A stretch of 64,000 bases of DNA. It comes from Ferruginibacter sp. (lineage in GTDB: Bacteria > Bacteroidota > Bacteroidia > Chitinophagales > Chitinophagaceae). The position numbers and the translations under genes are program-made. Under the pieces are notes generated by a model. The model saw only the letters and a list, made by a program, of their open reading frames with translations, did not search any database and had not been told where the DNA came from. Positions 16,624 through 24,757 of this stretch are shown piece after piece (position 1 is the stretch's first letter; each line of letters starts with the position of its first letter). Location: contig JAEUVU010000004.1 of the NCBI GenBank assembly GCA_016786725.1, positions 124,001-188,000 on the forward strand, written 5' to 3'.

Positions 16624-17037
16624 ATGAGCAAAAAAGTAGCTGTTTACCGCAAAGAACATTTTAATGCTGCACATCGTTTGCATAATCCTTTGTGGGATGA
16701 AGCAACCAACCACCGGGTTTTTGGTAAATGCAGTAACCCTCATTTTCATGGGCATAATTATGAACTGGTGATGAAAGTAACCGGTGAGCCCGACCCTGAA
16801 ACCGGTTATGTAATGGATATGAAACTGCTGAGTGATATTGCACAGGTAAATGTGATAGAAAGATTTGATCATAAAAACCTGAATGAAGATACGGTTGAGT
16901 TTAAAGACCTGAATCCTACTGCAGAAAATATTGCGATCGTGATCTATAATATTTTGAGGGAAAAAATTGATCCAAAATTCGACCTGCAGATAAGGTTGTA
17001 TGAAACGGAGAGAAATTTTGTGGATTACCCGGCATAA
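16624..17037 (+). CDS. 6-pyruvoyltetrahydropterin synthase family protein, copy 2
   Basis: A 137-residue paralogue of the preceding gene. Zinc ligands are His17 (FNAAHRL), His42 and His44 (FHGHNY); catalytic Cys36 sits in the same Cys-x5-HGH spacing (GKCSNPHFHGH). DHKNLNED and the Glu in LYETER are conserved. The two copies agree through most of the active site but differ elsewhere, so this is an old duplication, not a fresh tandem copy. It is 28 bases before folE and is probably co-transcribed with it. Two full-length copies with intact active sites suggest different substrates or products; one may feed queuosine and the other a reduced pterin. Confidence 0.85.
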   Translation: MSKKVAVYRKEHFNAAHRLHNPLWDEATNHRVFGKCSNPHFHGHNYELVMKVTGEPDPETGYVMDMKLLSDIAQVNVIERFDHKNLNEDTVEFKDLNPTAENIAIVIYNILREKIDPKFDLQIRLYETERNFVDYPA

Positions 17038-17065
17038 ATCAAAAATCAAAAACCAATAACCAAAA

Positions 17066-17662
17066 ATGGCTTATAAAAAGATTGAGCAGTACGATGAAAA
17101 AGTAACATCAGGGCTCATAGAGAATTACAAAAGCACGTTGCAACTGCTGGGCGAAGATCCGCAAAGAGAGGGCCTGGAAAAAACACCTGAACGGGTTGCC
17201 AAGGCAATGCAGTTTTTGATGCAGGGTTATGACCTTGATGCCAATGAAATTTTAAACTCTGCAAAATTTCATGAAGATGTGAGTGAGATGATCATTGTAA
17301 AAGACATTGAACTGTACAGCATGTGTGAGCATCATATGTTACCGTTTTACGGAAAGGCACATGTGGCCTATATTCCAAACGGCTATATTACCGGCCTCAG
17401 CAAAATAGCCAGGGTGGTGGATGCTTACAGCCGCAGGTTACAGGTGCAGGAAAGATTAACCCACCAGATACTAAACTCCATCAAAGAAACACTCAACCCT
17501 TTAGGAGTAGCTGTAGTTATAGAAGCATCACATTTATGTATGATGATGAGAGGAGTGGAGAAACAAAATTCTGTTACCACCACATCTGCTTTTTGGGGAG
17601 AGTTTGAGAAGAATGAAACAAGAAGCGAATTTGTAAAACTGATCTCCGCAAAATTACATTGA
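17066..17662 (+). CDS. folE: GTP cyclohydrolase I
   Basis: FolE (198 aa) makes 7,8-dihydroneopterin triphosphate from GTP, the entry to folate, biopterin and queuosine synthesis. Zinc is held by Cys and His in [10 protein letters not shown] and by the Cys in [10 protein letters not shown]. The segment [40 protein letters not shown] is the conserved core of the tunnel fold, seen here as [10 protein letters not shown] and [10 protein letters not shown]. Length is normal. It is the third gene of a PTPS-PTPS-FolE cluster whose proteins act in sequence. A hairpin with a T-rich tail closes the cluster at 17683-17708. Confidence 0.96.
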   Translation: MAYKKIEQYDEKVTSGLIENYKSTLQLLGEDPQREGLEKTPERVAKAMQFLMQGYDLDANEILNSAKFHEDVSEMIIVKDIELYSMCEHHMLPFYGKAHVAYIPNGYITGLSKIARVVDAYSRRLQVQERLTHQILNSIKETLNPLGVAVVIEASHLCMMMRGVEKQNSVTTTSAFWGEFEKNETRSEFVKLISAKLH

Positions 17663-17682
17663 TAAATATTTTGACTTAAAAT

Positions 17683-17708
17683 AAAATCCCTTTTAAAAAG
17701 GGATTTTT
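17683..17708 (+). terminator. Terminator after folE
   Basis: AAAATCCCTTT (17683-17693), 3-base loop, AAAGGGATTTT (17697-17707), then T and C. An 11-bp stem with a T-rich 3' arm, 20 bases after the folE stop. Confidence 0.8.
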
Positions 17709-17738
17709 CGTTTTATTTGTATTCTAAAACTTTAGACG

Positions 17739-18629
17739 ATGGCACATGCATATATATTCCCCGGACAGGGATCGCAGTTCAGCGGAATGGGAAAAAATCT
17801 GTACGACTCAAATCCTCTTTCAAAAGAAATGTTTGAACAGGCAAATGATATCCTGGGTTTCAGAATTTCAGATATTATGTTCACCGGTTCAGATGAAGAC
17901 CTCAAACAAACCAATGTAACACAGCCTGCAGTTTTTCTGCATTCAGTGATTGCATTTAAAACTTTAGCTGATGCCAAGCCTGATATGGTTGCCGGGCATT
18001 CATTAGGTGAGTTTTCTGCTTTGGTTGCAAACAATGTATTGAGTTTTGAGAATGCACTAAAATTAGTTTCAATAAGAGCAACAGCCATGCAGCGTGCCTG
18101 CGAAATAAATCCATCAACTATGGCAGCAGTATTGAATTTGCCTGATGATAAAGTAGAAGAAATTTGTGCAGAAGTGATGAAAGAAACCGGCGAAGTGGTG
18201 GTTGCAGCCAATTATAATTGTCCCGGCCAGCTGGTTATCAGCGGTTCCATAAAAGGTATTGAAATTGCCTGCGAACTCATGAAAGCAGCCGGTGCAAAAA
18301 GGGCATTGGTTTTACCGGTAGGCGGCGCTTTTCATTCGCCATTGATGCTGCCTGCCAAAGAAGAACTGGCAGCAGCTATTGAAGCAACGAGTTTTAATGA
18401 ACCATCCTGCCCGGTATATCAGAATGTAGTGGCAAAAGCAGTTACCGATCCTGCAGCAATAAAAAATAATTTGATTGACCAGTTAACCGGCGCTGTACGC
18501 TGGACACAAAGTGTGGAAGCCATGATAGCAGATGGTGCCACGAATTTCACAGAATCAGGTCCGGGTAAAGTTTTGCAGGGATTAGTAATGAAGATCAATA
18601 AAGAAATGGTAACTGATGGTGTGAGTTGA
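17739..18629 (+). CDS. fabD: Malonyl-CoA:ACP transacylase FabD
   Basis: FabD (296 aa) loads malonyl groups onto acyl carrier protein. FPGQGSQFSGMGKNLY starts the fold; the nucleophile is Ser88 in GHSLGEFSAL; the catalytic His lies in GGAFHSPLM; QP of TQPAVFLHS lies in the oxyanion region; the Arg that binds the malonyl carboxylate is in SIRATAMQRAC. Length is normal. It stands alone between folE and a leftward T9SS cargo gene, apart from fabI (start of window) and accBC (24 kb). Confidence 0.95.
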   Translation: MAHAYIFPGQGSQFSGMGKNLYDSNPLSKEMFEQANDILGFRISDIMFTGSDEDLKQTNVTQPAVFLHSVIAFKTLADAKPDMVAGHSLGEFSALVANNVLSFENALKLVSIRATAMQRACEINPSTMAAVLNLPDDKVEEICAEVMKETGEVVVAANYNCPGQLVISGSIKGIEIACELMKAAGAKRALVLPVGGAFHSPLMLPAKEELAAAIEATSFNEPSCPVYQNVVAKAVTDPAAIKNNLIDQLTGAVRWTQSVEAMIADGATNFTESGPGKVLQGLVMKINKEMVTDGVS

Positions 18630-18683
18630 TAAGGTTAATCAGTTAATCCGGTATTCGCTAATCAGTGAAGCTGTTTTAAAATA

Positions 18684-21515
18684 TTACCTGATGATAATCA
18701 CCGAACCCTTTCTCCTCACAATTTTACCAAGGTAATCTATTCCTTCAGCCATCCAAACGTAAGTGCCTGTTGGCTGTTCGGTACCTTTAATGCGGCCATC
18801 CCATCCTGTTGCAGGATTGGTTGTGCTGAAAACAAGAGCCCCCCAGCGGTCGTAAATACGGAAATAATTAAAGTTTCTTATGCCAACCGGAATCGCTTTT
18901 AAAATATCGTTTTTAGAATCCCTGTTTGGAGTGAAGGCATTGGGAACATAAATTTCAGGGCCTTTATAAACCTGTATTTTTATCTGATCGGTAGCCACAC
19001 AACCAATGGCTGTACGGGCTGTAACAGTATAAGTAATATCTCTATCCAAAACGGCAATGGGGGTTGATATTTGCGGGTTGTTTAAACCGTAAGCAGGCGA
19101 CCAGTCCCAGCTAATAAAACCGGCACGGTTTATATCGTTTGCATTTAAACCAAGCGATTGCCCCACCGCCAGAACAGTATCTCTTCCTGCATCAACAATG
19201 GCCTGGCGTGTTACGGTTATAACCACTTCATCTTTCTTTAAGGAGTTACAACCATTTGCATCAACCACATGCAGTGCATACGTGATAGTGCCAGGCAGAT
19301 TAACAGTTATTGGATTCTGGATCCTGTTATTATTTAAGGTGGAAGAAGGAGACCAGAAATAAGAAACACCGCCCGATCCATTGAGTTGTGCATGGGTGCC
19401 AAAGCAAATGGTATTATCGGGCCCGGCATTGGGTGTGGGTGCAGGATTCACCAGCACTGTTACCGAATCAAACCGTTTGCAGATGCCAGTTGTGGCGGTT
19501 ACATAATATTTAGTAGTAGTAATTGGGTTTGCCACCGGGTTTTGTAATAAACTGTTGTCGAGTGCAGTGCCTGGCGACCAAACAAAACTGTTTGCATTGG
19601 AAATAGTATTTAGTTTGATACTCTTTCCTTCGCAAATGGTAAGGTCAGGCCCTGCTTCAAGCGTTACCGTATTATTCAGCGGAATGAAAATATTTTTAGT
19701 GCCTGTACAATTGTTGTCATCCTTTACAAAAACAGTGTAACTGCCATAAGTTAAATTAAACACGTTGCTGCTTTGGTAATTGATTCCGTCAAGCGAATAC
19801 TGGTAAGGATTTTTTCCTCCGGTAAGATTAATGGTTACACTTCCATCCGCATTGCCCGAGCAACTGGCCGCCTGCTCAACAGTACCGCTGATTAAAAAAT
19901 CGGGGTAAAGCTGTGTGATGGGAATATCCAGGCTGTCAATACAGCCGGTGGCATCCCTCACTTTTATTTTGTAAACACCAACCGGTAAGTTTGAAAAAAT
20001 ATTGCCAGCCTGCCAGGGCCCGTTATTAATAGAATATTCAACAGGCGCAAGCCATTCTATTCCTCCATCAACCTGTATCTCACCATTGGCGGCATCTTTA
20101 CAGTTTATTTCTGTTTTGGAAACCAGATCAAGTTTCTTCCATTGCACAAAAGCAGAGTCCCGCCCGTTACAGGTGCCAAAAGTGGATGTGCAGTAATAGG
20201 TTGTAAATTCATTTACCGGTGTAGCAATAGGGTTACGTATGGTAAGGCTGCTTAAAGTGGGGTTGGCATCCCATTGGTAAGAAATATAGCCATTATAGGC
20301 AGTTAATTGTACCGATGTGTTTTTGCAGATGTAGGCAGTATCTGGTACAATACCCAGCGTATCATAATCCCTTATCTGGATGACGGTGCTGTCAGTTGGT
20401 GTATTGGCAGCACATCCGCCACCGGCTAAAGCGTAAATTTTTATAAATTCAATTCCTTCGGGCATATTATCAATGATGGAAATTAAATTAACAACCACTT
20501 CATTTTGATTAGCCGGGATGGTTACCAGGCTTGGCAGGGGTTGTATGTCAACTCCGTTGATGGCAGTGCCTGTATAAGAAAGCGATACATCAAGCGGGCT
20601 GGTTTCTGCATTGGGCCTTTTAATTTTAAATGAACCGGCAGAGCAACCTTCAACCAGGTAAAAATTATTCTGTGGGTCTACCTGGGTGCTATTGATAATG
20701 CTGATTGAATTGGATGAAAGGCTGCCGGCTTCGAGAAAAACGCCCGAATCAAGGTCCCAGTCGGCAACATCTGCTATCACAAGTTTTAAATGATAGGTTT
20801 GACAGGGAACAACTTTTTCTTTTGCAGCAAATACCGAAACATGTCCATTGTGTGTAAAAAAGGTATTTGCTTCGTTATTGGTAAAGTATTGAGGAAACAG
20901 TGCACATGAAAATTCATTGATATTGTTTATAGTAACAGGCAATATCGTATTCGGTATCAAAGCAATATTTTTTAATCCTGTGATACCGGGGCCGCTTATA
21001 AAAAATGCAAAGGCATCGTTGAACTCTGAGCAGGAAAAATCTGTGTATTCTTCCGAACTGAAGACATAATTGAACCGGATACTATCGCCCAGCGGCACAA
21101 AATCAAATTCAAGTACACAGGCATCATTTGTTTGATCTCCTACAACGGCGGTTAAATCAGGATCGCCAGGCATATTCCAGATATTAAATGCATCTACTGT
21201 TAATGCAGTATTAATACCATTTCCATCAACTCCATTTTCTATAGTGCTAATGGTTTTTGCCCGCCCGTTGGTTAATACAATGCCACTGTCAATACCTATA
21301 CTTGTACCACTGATATTATTAAATATCCCGGTCATTGCAGGATGACCAGTAAGGGAGACATTAGAAACGGTTACACCCGGCCCCAGCAGTTTTTGCACCA
21401 GTGCCTGTGCATTGCTTTCTGCTGTAATTTGTAATTGGGCAGCTGATTGCTGGGTTAGAAAAAGGCAGGCAGTACCAAGTAGGAATATTTTGCAGATTAG
21501 TTTCACTGGAGACAA
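18684..21515 (-). CDS. T9SS-exported surface protein with choice-of-anchor L domain and gliding-motility C-terminal domain
   Basis: A 943-residue secreted protein. A signal peptide covers about residues 1-26 (ending QQSAAQ). A choice-of-anchor L domain follows (about 45-260), with FVPLGDSIRFNYVFSSEEY and FNDAFAFFISGPG. Then come a Calx-beta-like stretch (about 270-385) and several Ig/SprB-like repeats (about 390-800) with recurring D-A-G-x-D and x-W-S-P motifs. The last 85 residues (VPNAFTPNRDSKND..., ..FRIYDRWGALVF, ..PTGTYVWMAEG..) form the type B sorting domain recognised by type IX secretion and used by SprB-like adhesins. It should be delivered to the cell surface. No partner gene is adjacent, as is usual for T9SS cargo. 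Ligand unknown. Confidence 0.9.
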   Translation of the reverse strand: MSPVKLICKIFLLGTACLFLTQQSAAQLQITAESNAQALVQKLLGPGVTVSNVSLTGHPAMTGIFNNISGTSIGIDSGIVLTNGRAKTISTIENGVDGNGINTALTVDAFNIWNMPGDPDLTAVVGDQTNDACVLEFDFVPLGDSIRFNYVFSSEEYTDFSCSEFNDAFAFFISGPGITGLKNIALIPNTILPVTINNINEFSCALFPQYFTNNEANTFFTHNGHVSVFAAKEKVVPCQTYHLKLVIADVADWDLDSGVFLEAGSLSSNSISIINSTQVDPQNNFYLVEGCSAGSFKIKRPNAETSPLDVSLSYTGTAINGVDIQPLPSLVTIPANQNEVVVNLISIIDNMPEGIEFIKIYALAGGGCAANTPTDSTVIQIRDYDTLGIVPDTAYICKNTSVQLTAYNGYISYQWDANPTLSSLTIRNPIATPVNEFTTYYCTSTFGTCNGRDSAFVQWKKLDLVSKTEINCKDAANGEIQVDGGIEWLAPVEYSINNGPWQAGNIFSNLPVGVYKIKVRDATGCIDSLDIPITQLYPDFLISGTVEQAASCSGNADGSVTINLTGGKNPYQYSLDGINYQSSNVFNLTYGSYTVFVKDDNNCTGTKNIFIPLNNTVTLEAGPDLTICEGKSIKLNTISNANSFVWSPGTALDNSLLQNPVANPITTTKYYVTATTGICKRFDSVTVLVNPAPTPNAGPDNTICFGTHAQLNGSGGVSYFWSPSSTLNNNRIQNPITVNLPGTITYALHVVDANGCNSLKKDEVVITVTRQAIVDAGRDTVLAVGQSLGLNANDINRAGFISWDWSPAYGLNNPQISTPIAVLDRDITYTVTARTAIGCVATDQIKIQVYKGPEIYVPNAFTPNRDSKNDILKAIPVGIRNFNYFRIYDRWGALVFSTTNPATGWDGRIKGTEQPTGTYVWMAEGIDYLGKIVRRKGSVIIIR

Positions 21516-21550
21516 GGTAAGATTTATCCCTTAATTTTTACAACCAGCCA

Positions 21551-21576
21551 TAAAAAAAGCCCCGTTTTACGGGGCT
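21551..21576 (-). terminator. Terminator after mdh
   Basis: AGCCCCGT / ACGGGGCT stem (21576-21569 and 21565-21558 on the minus strand) with 3-base loop, followed on the minus strand by seven T. A textbook intrinsic terminator 70 bases past the mdh stop. Confidence 0.85.
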
Positions 21577-21648
21577 CTGTATATATTTTTCTGCGCCGTT
21601 GTTGATCAAATGCGCCGTTATTGGTCGCCTGACCAACAACATAATATT

Positions 21649-22578
21649 TTACAAATTTTCCAACGCTGCATTCATACTCCGCACAGCATCAGCGCTTTTA
21701 TTAAACAGGGCCTGTTCTTCTTCATTCAGTTTATAGTCAACAATTTTTTCCCAGCCGTTCCTGCCAATTACAACCGGTACACCAATACAGATATCGTCTT
21801 GGCCATATTCTCCTTCCAGGGAAACACAACAGGTAAATAGTTTTTTCTCGTCACGTACAATACTTTCTACCAATGCCGCTCCCGCTGCACCGGGTGCATA
21901 CCAGGCACTGGTACCCAGTAAACCGGTTAAAGTGGCACCGCCCACCATGGTATCGGCAGCTACTTTTTTCAGGGTTTCTGCATCCAGGTAATTGCTTACC
22001 GGGCTACCCTGGTAGGTGGCAAAGCGGGTAAGCGGTATCATGGTGGTATCGCCGTGTCCGCCTACCACAAAAGCCTGCAGGTCGGTAGCAGGTACGCCCA
22101 TAGCAGTTGATAAATAATACTTAAAACGGCTGCTGTCTAAAATGCCGCCCATACCGATTATGCGGTTCTTTGGTAAACCGCTTGATTTAAGGGCCAGGTA
22201 GGTCATGGTGTCCATCGGGTTGCTGATAACTACGATAATTACATTGGGGGAATATTTTAAAAGATTTTCAGTCACAGACTTAACAATACCGGCATTAATG
22301 CCGATCAGTTCTTCCCTGGTCATACCCGGCTTACGGGGTATGCCCGACGTGATAACAGCCACATCAGTTCCGGCAGTTTTTGAATAATCATTGGTGCTTC
22401 CGGTAATGCGGGTGTCAAAACCCAGCAGGGTAGCGGTTTGCATCAGGTCCATGGCCTTGCCTTCGGCAACGCCTTCTTTAATGTCGAGAATTACCAGTTC
22501 GTTACAAAGTTCTTTACGGGCAATATTGTCGGCACAGGTAGCGCCCACGGCCCCGGCTCCAACTACAGTTATTTTCAT
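21649..22578 (-). CDS. mdh: Malate dehydrogenase, LDH-like type
   Basis: A 309-residue NAD-dependent malate dehydrogenase of the citric acid cycle. GAGAVGATCAD binds the dinucleotide; the mobile loop is GIPRKPGMTREEL, whose paired Arg residues suit a dicarboxylate (malate) instead of lactate; VISNPMDTMTYLA, DSSRFKYYLS and the catalytic His in VGGHGDTTMIPL complete the site. Length is normal. A TATCTTTG promoter element lies at 22641-22634 on the minus strand. A palindromic repeat sits in the leader, and a strong terminator follows. Confidence 0.95.
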   Translation of the reverse strand: MKITVVGAGAVGATCADNIARKELCNELVILDIKEGVAEGKAMDLMQTATLLGFDTRITGSTNDYSKTAGTDVAVITSGIPRKPGMTREELIGINAGIVKSVTENLLKYSPNVIIVVISNPMDTMTYLALKSSGLPKNRIIGMGGILDSSRFKYYLSTAMGVPATDLQAFVVGGHGDTTMIPLTRFATYQGSPVSNYLDAETLKKVAADTMVGGATLTGLLGTSAWYAPGAAGAALVESIVRDEKKLFTCCVSLEGEYGQDDICIGVPVVIGRNGWEKIVDYKLNEEEQALFNKSADAVRSMNAALENL

Positions 22579-22606
22579 ATTATATGTTTATGGTAGAAAA
22601 ATTGAT

Positions 22607-22625
22607 CCTGCCTACCGCAGGCAGG
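22607..22625. repeat. GC-rich palindromic repeat CCTGCCTACCGCAGGCAGG
   Basis: Second member of the family seen at 4619-4637. It lies between the mdh promoter element and the start codon, so it would be in the mRNA leader as a hairpin. Confidence 0.5.
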
Positions 22626-22633
22626 TTGCGGCG

Positions 22634-22641
22634 CAAAGATA
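22634..22641 (-). promoter_or_regulatory. -7 element for mdh
   Basis: TATCTTTG on the minus strand, 56 bases before the mdh ATG. The nearest TTG upstream is 25 bases away, slightly outside the usual spacing. Confidence 0.5.
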
Positions 22642-22692
22642 ATTAAATACAAAAGGAGTGGAAACCCAAATTTTCAATTTTGCAGGCAGTTA

Positions 22693-23184
22693 TTAAAACA
22701 GGCCTGCAATCTCATCTACCGGAATGTCTTTTAAATAATGCTTTATCAGCTTCCCGCTTTTATCATATATATATACATCGGGTATTGAATGAACTTTATA
22801 AAACTTCGGCAGGTCATAAACCCCATCCCGGGTTACAGTAATATTGGGAAAATCGGCAATTTTATAATCCTTGTAAAATTTTTTGGTACGCCCAAAGTCC
22901 ATGATCGTTACCATCAATATCTGTACATCTTTAAACCTGTCAATCCTGGTGGTAAAATCTTTTGTGGCGTGCTGGCAATGGTCGCAATCAGGGTCAAAAA
23001 ACATGAGGATGGTTGCTTTATCTTTTTTCAGCATTTTTTCAGTAAAGCTGCTGCTGTCTGGCACCTTCCTGATATTGAAAGAGGGTATATAAGGAGATTT
23101 GAAATATTGCTGGGTACTGTCAATTTGTGCAGACACAGTTGTAAGCAGGCAGGCTGCAATTAAAGTAAAAACCGTTTTCTTCAT
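22693..23184 (-). CDS. Exported thioredoxin-like (TlpA/redoxin) protein
   Basis: A 163-residue protein with a signal peptide (about residues 1-19, ending TVSA) and a thioredoxin fold. The redox motif is CDHC within MFFDPDCDHCQHATKDF, and the cis-Pro region is IPDVYIYDKSGKL near the end. It should act in the periplasm as a thiol-disulfide reductase, as TlpA/ResA relatives do in cytochrome c or envelope thiol handling. The ccmBCD genes are 14 kb away, so a link to heme attachment is only a possibility. It is divergent from efp; the gap holds a repeat and the efp promoter. Confidence 0.85.
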   Translation of the reverse strand: MKKTVFTLIAACLLTTVSAQIDSTQQYFKSPYIPSFNIRKVPDSSSFTEKMLKKDKATILMFFDPDCDHCQHATKDFTTRIDRFKDVQILMVTIMDFGRTKKFYKDYKIADFPNITVTRDGVYDLPKFYKVHSIPDVYIYDKSGKLIKHYLKDIPVDEIAGLF

Positions 23185-23271
23185 CTTCCTTAAATTTTGG
23201 TAAAGCTAAAGGGTTTGTTTGATAACAACTTGTTAAGTGTAAAAGATTGTTTTGAAATGAATGGTTGCCAA

Positions 23272-23337
23272 AGCCCCCTCTCCATTTGGAGTTCCTTGAA
23301 AAGGAACGGTCGTAGCTCAGTTGGGGGTGAGGTAAAA
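23272..23337. repeat. Imperfect inverted repeat, CCCTCTCC...GGGGGTGAGG family
   Basis: CCCCCTCTCC near the left end and GGGGGTGAGG near the right frame an inner hairpin (GTTCCTTGAAAAGGAAC). A shorter relative (CCCTCTCCCTTGGAGAGGGG...GAGAGGT) is at 45142-45173. Both lie in intergenic DNA. Confidence 0.5.
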
Positions 23338-23361
23338 TTTCGCATTTCACCATACTATTCC

Positions 23362-23369
23362 TACTTTTG
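23362..23369 (+). promoter_or_regulatory. -7 element for efp
   Basis: TACTTTTG matches TAnnTTTG, 38 bases before the efp ATG. The -33 region reads TTTCG, not TTTG. Confidence 0.5.
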
Positions 23370-23406
23370 CGCTCCCGGTATGTACCGGGGTAAAAAATGT
23401 GATATT

Positions 23407-23973
23407 ATGGCAACTACAGCAGACATGCGCTCAGGCCTCATCATTAAGGTAGATGGCAGCCTGTACAGCGTTATAGAATTCGGGCAAAACAAAACAGCCC
23501 GTGCAGCAGCAAAAGTTTGGGCTAAACTTAAAGGTGTAGATAACAGCCGCACCATTGAAGTTACCTGGAACAGTGGCGAAATCATCTTTCCGGTAAGGGT
23601 TGAAAAGAAACCTTACCAGTATTTGTATAAGGATGATACCGGTTACAGCTTTATGGATAACGAAACTTTTGAGCAGATCACCGTTCCGGAGAACATGATT
23701 GATGCCCCTAAGTTTTTAAAAGACGGACAGGAAGTATCTGTTTTAATTAACGGCGAAACCGACCAGCCCATGGGTGTTGAGTTACCGGATAAGATCGTGT
23801 TGCTGGTTACCTACAGCGAGCCTGGTATGAAAGGCGATACCGCAACCCGTACTTTAAAGCCTGCAACTGTTGAAACCGGCGCTACCGTTAACGTTCCTTT
23901 ATTTGTAAATGAAGGCGAACTGATAAGGGTGAATGCAAAGACCGGTGAATATGTTGAGAGAGTAAAAGAGTAA
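23407..23973 (+). CDS. efp: Elongation factor P with Arg at the modification site
   Basis: EF-P (188 aa) binds ribosomes stalled at polyproline and eases peptide bond formation. The three-domain OB/KOW layout is clear: N-terminal GLIIKVDGSLYSVIEF, VEKKPYQYLYKD, VTYSEPGMKGDTATRTLKPATVETG and the C-terminal VPLFVNEGELIRVNAKTGEYVERVKE in short blocks. At the loop tip, where E. coli has a modified Lys (KPGKG), this protein reads NKTARAAA with Arg32, the number and context seen in EF-P rhamnosylated by EarP. The ATG at 23407 is chosen because homology starts at residue 6; upstream in-frame sequence is repeat-derived. It is followed by a terminator, then accB-accC, a common gene neighbourhood. Confidence 0.95.
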   Translation: MATTADMRSGLIIKVDGSLYSVIEFGQNKTARAAAKVWAKLKGVDNSRTIEVTWNSGEIIFPVRVEKKPYQYLYKDDTGYSFMDNETFEQITVPENMIDAPKFLKDGQEVSVLINGETDQPMGVELPDKIVLLVTYSEPGMKGDTATRTLKPATVETGATVNVPLFVNEGELIRVNAKTGEYVERVKE

Positions 23974-23991
23974 GCTGGGAGAAACTATATC

Positions 23992-24027
23992 AAAAAGGAT
24001 ATCCGGGCAACTGGGTATCCTTTTTTC
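23992..24027 (+). terminator. Terminator after efp
   Basis: AAAAAGGATATCC (23992-24004) pairs with GGGTATCCTTTTTT (24013-24026) allowing one G-T pair; the 3' arm provides the T run. Confidence 0.75.
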
Positions 24028-24124
24028 ATTTTTATGAAATTCTCATATTTTGCCCAAAAACTGCCCAAAATCATCCTTTTTTGGCTAAAAAAGGGCATTT
24101 TTCTATCCTTTTTTAAAATTTATC

Positions 24125-24156
24125 TTGCAGTTATGAAAATGATTGCCCTATCTTAG
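24125..24156 (+). promoter_or_regulatory. Promoter for accB-accC
   Basis: TTG (24125-24127), 21 bases, TATCTTAG (24149-24156), one mismatch from TAnnTTTG. It lies 39 bases before the accB ATG. Confidence 0.5.
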
Positions 24157-24195
24157 CAGCCCGTTACAATTTAAATTAACCTTTAAATAATACAC

Positions 24196-24675
24196 ATGGA
24201 CATCAAGCAAATCCAGGAGCTGGTTAAGCTCATCAACAAGACCAATATTGGCGAGATTACCATTGAAGAAGAAGGCGTAAAGATAACCGTAAAACAGAAA
24301 AAAGATCCGGTTCAGCACATCATCGCCGGCTCTGCAGCACCATCATATTCTCCGGCGCCTGCTGCTTCTGCGCCGGCCGCTGCCCCTGCCGCTTCGGCAC
24401 CACCTGCAAAAGCAGCCGAACCTAAAGCCGATAATTTGGTAACTATAAAAAGCCCCATGATCGGCACCTTCTACCGCCAGGCCGGCCCCGGCAAGCCCAT
24501 TTTTGCCGGTGTAGGTGATGAAGTAACACCAGGAAAAGTGGTTTGTATCATTGAAGCCATGAAGCTCTTTAATGAAATTGAGAGCGAAGTAAAAGGCAAA
24601 ATTGTGAAGGTATTGGTGGAAGATGCCAGCCCGGTGGAGTATGACCAGCCTTTGTTTTTAGTGGATCCTTCTTAA
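24196..24675 (+). CDS. accB: Biotin carboxyl carrier protein of acetyl-CoA carboxylase
   Basis: AccB (159 aa) carries biotin for acetyl-CoA carboxylase, the first step of fatty-acid synthesis. The N-terminal region (1-40) is the AccC-interacting part, followed by an Ala/Pro linker (about 46-78) and the biotinyl domain (about 80-159). Biotin attaches to Lys123 in the EAMKLF motif. PMIGTFYRQAGPGKPIF is the typical thumb-bearing start of the domain. accC follows after 82 bases of repeat-like AT-rich sequence, and the pair is probably one operon. The accA and accD genes are not in the window. Confidence 0.96.
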   Translation: MDIKQIQELVKLINKTNIGEITIEEEGVKITVKQKKDPVQHIIAGSAAPSYSPAPAASAPAAAPAASAPPAKAAEPKADNLVTIKSPMIGTFYRQAGPGKPIFAGVGDEVTPGKVVCIIEAMKLFNEIESEVKGKIVKVLVEDASPVEYDQPLFLVDPS

Positions 24676-24757
24676 GTAAAAAGTAAAAATTCAAAAGTAA
24701 AAATGTATCCACTTTTGATTTTTGATTTTTGATTTTTTAATTCTTAATTCAACGATT

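Noticed and set aside
23312..23330. GGTCGTAGCTCAGTTGG looks like the 5' part and D-arm of a tRNA
   Set aside because: No anticodon arm or GGTTCGAATCC T-arm follows, and the segment belongs to an inverted repeat ending in GGGGGTGAGG.
24722..24757. ATG at 24722 as the accC start
   Set aside because: The added residues are translated TTTGATTTTT spacer repeat; the GTG at 24758 gives the length and start of other biotin carboxylases.
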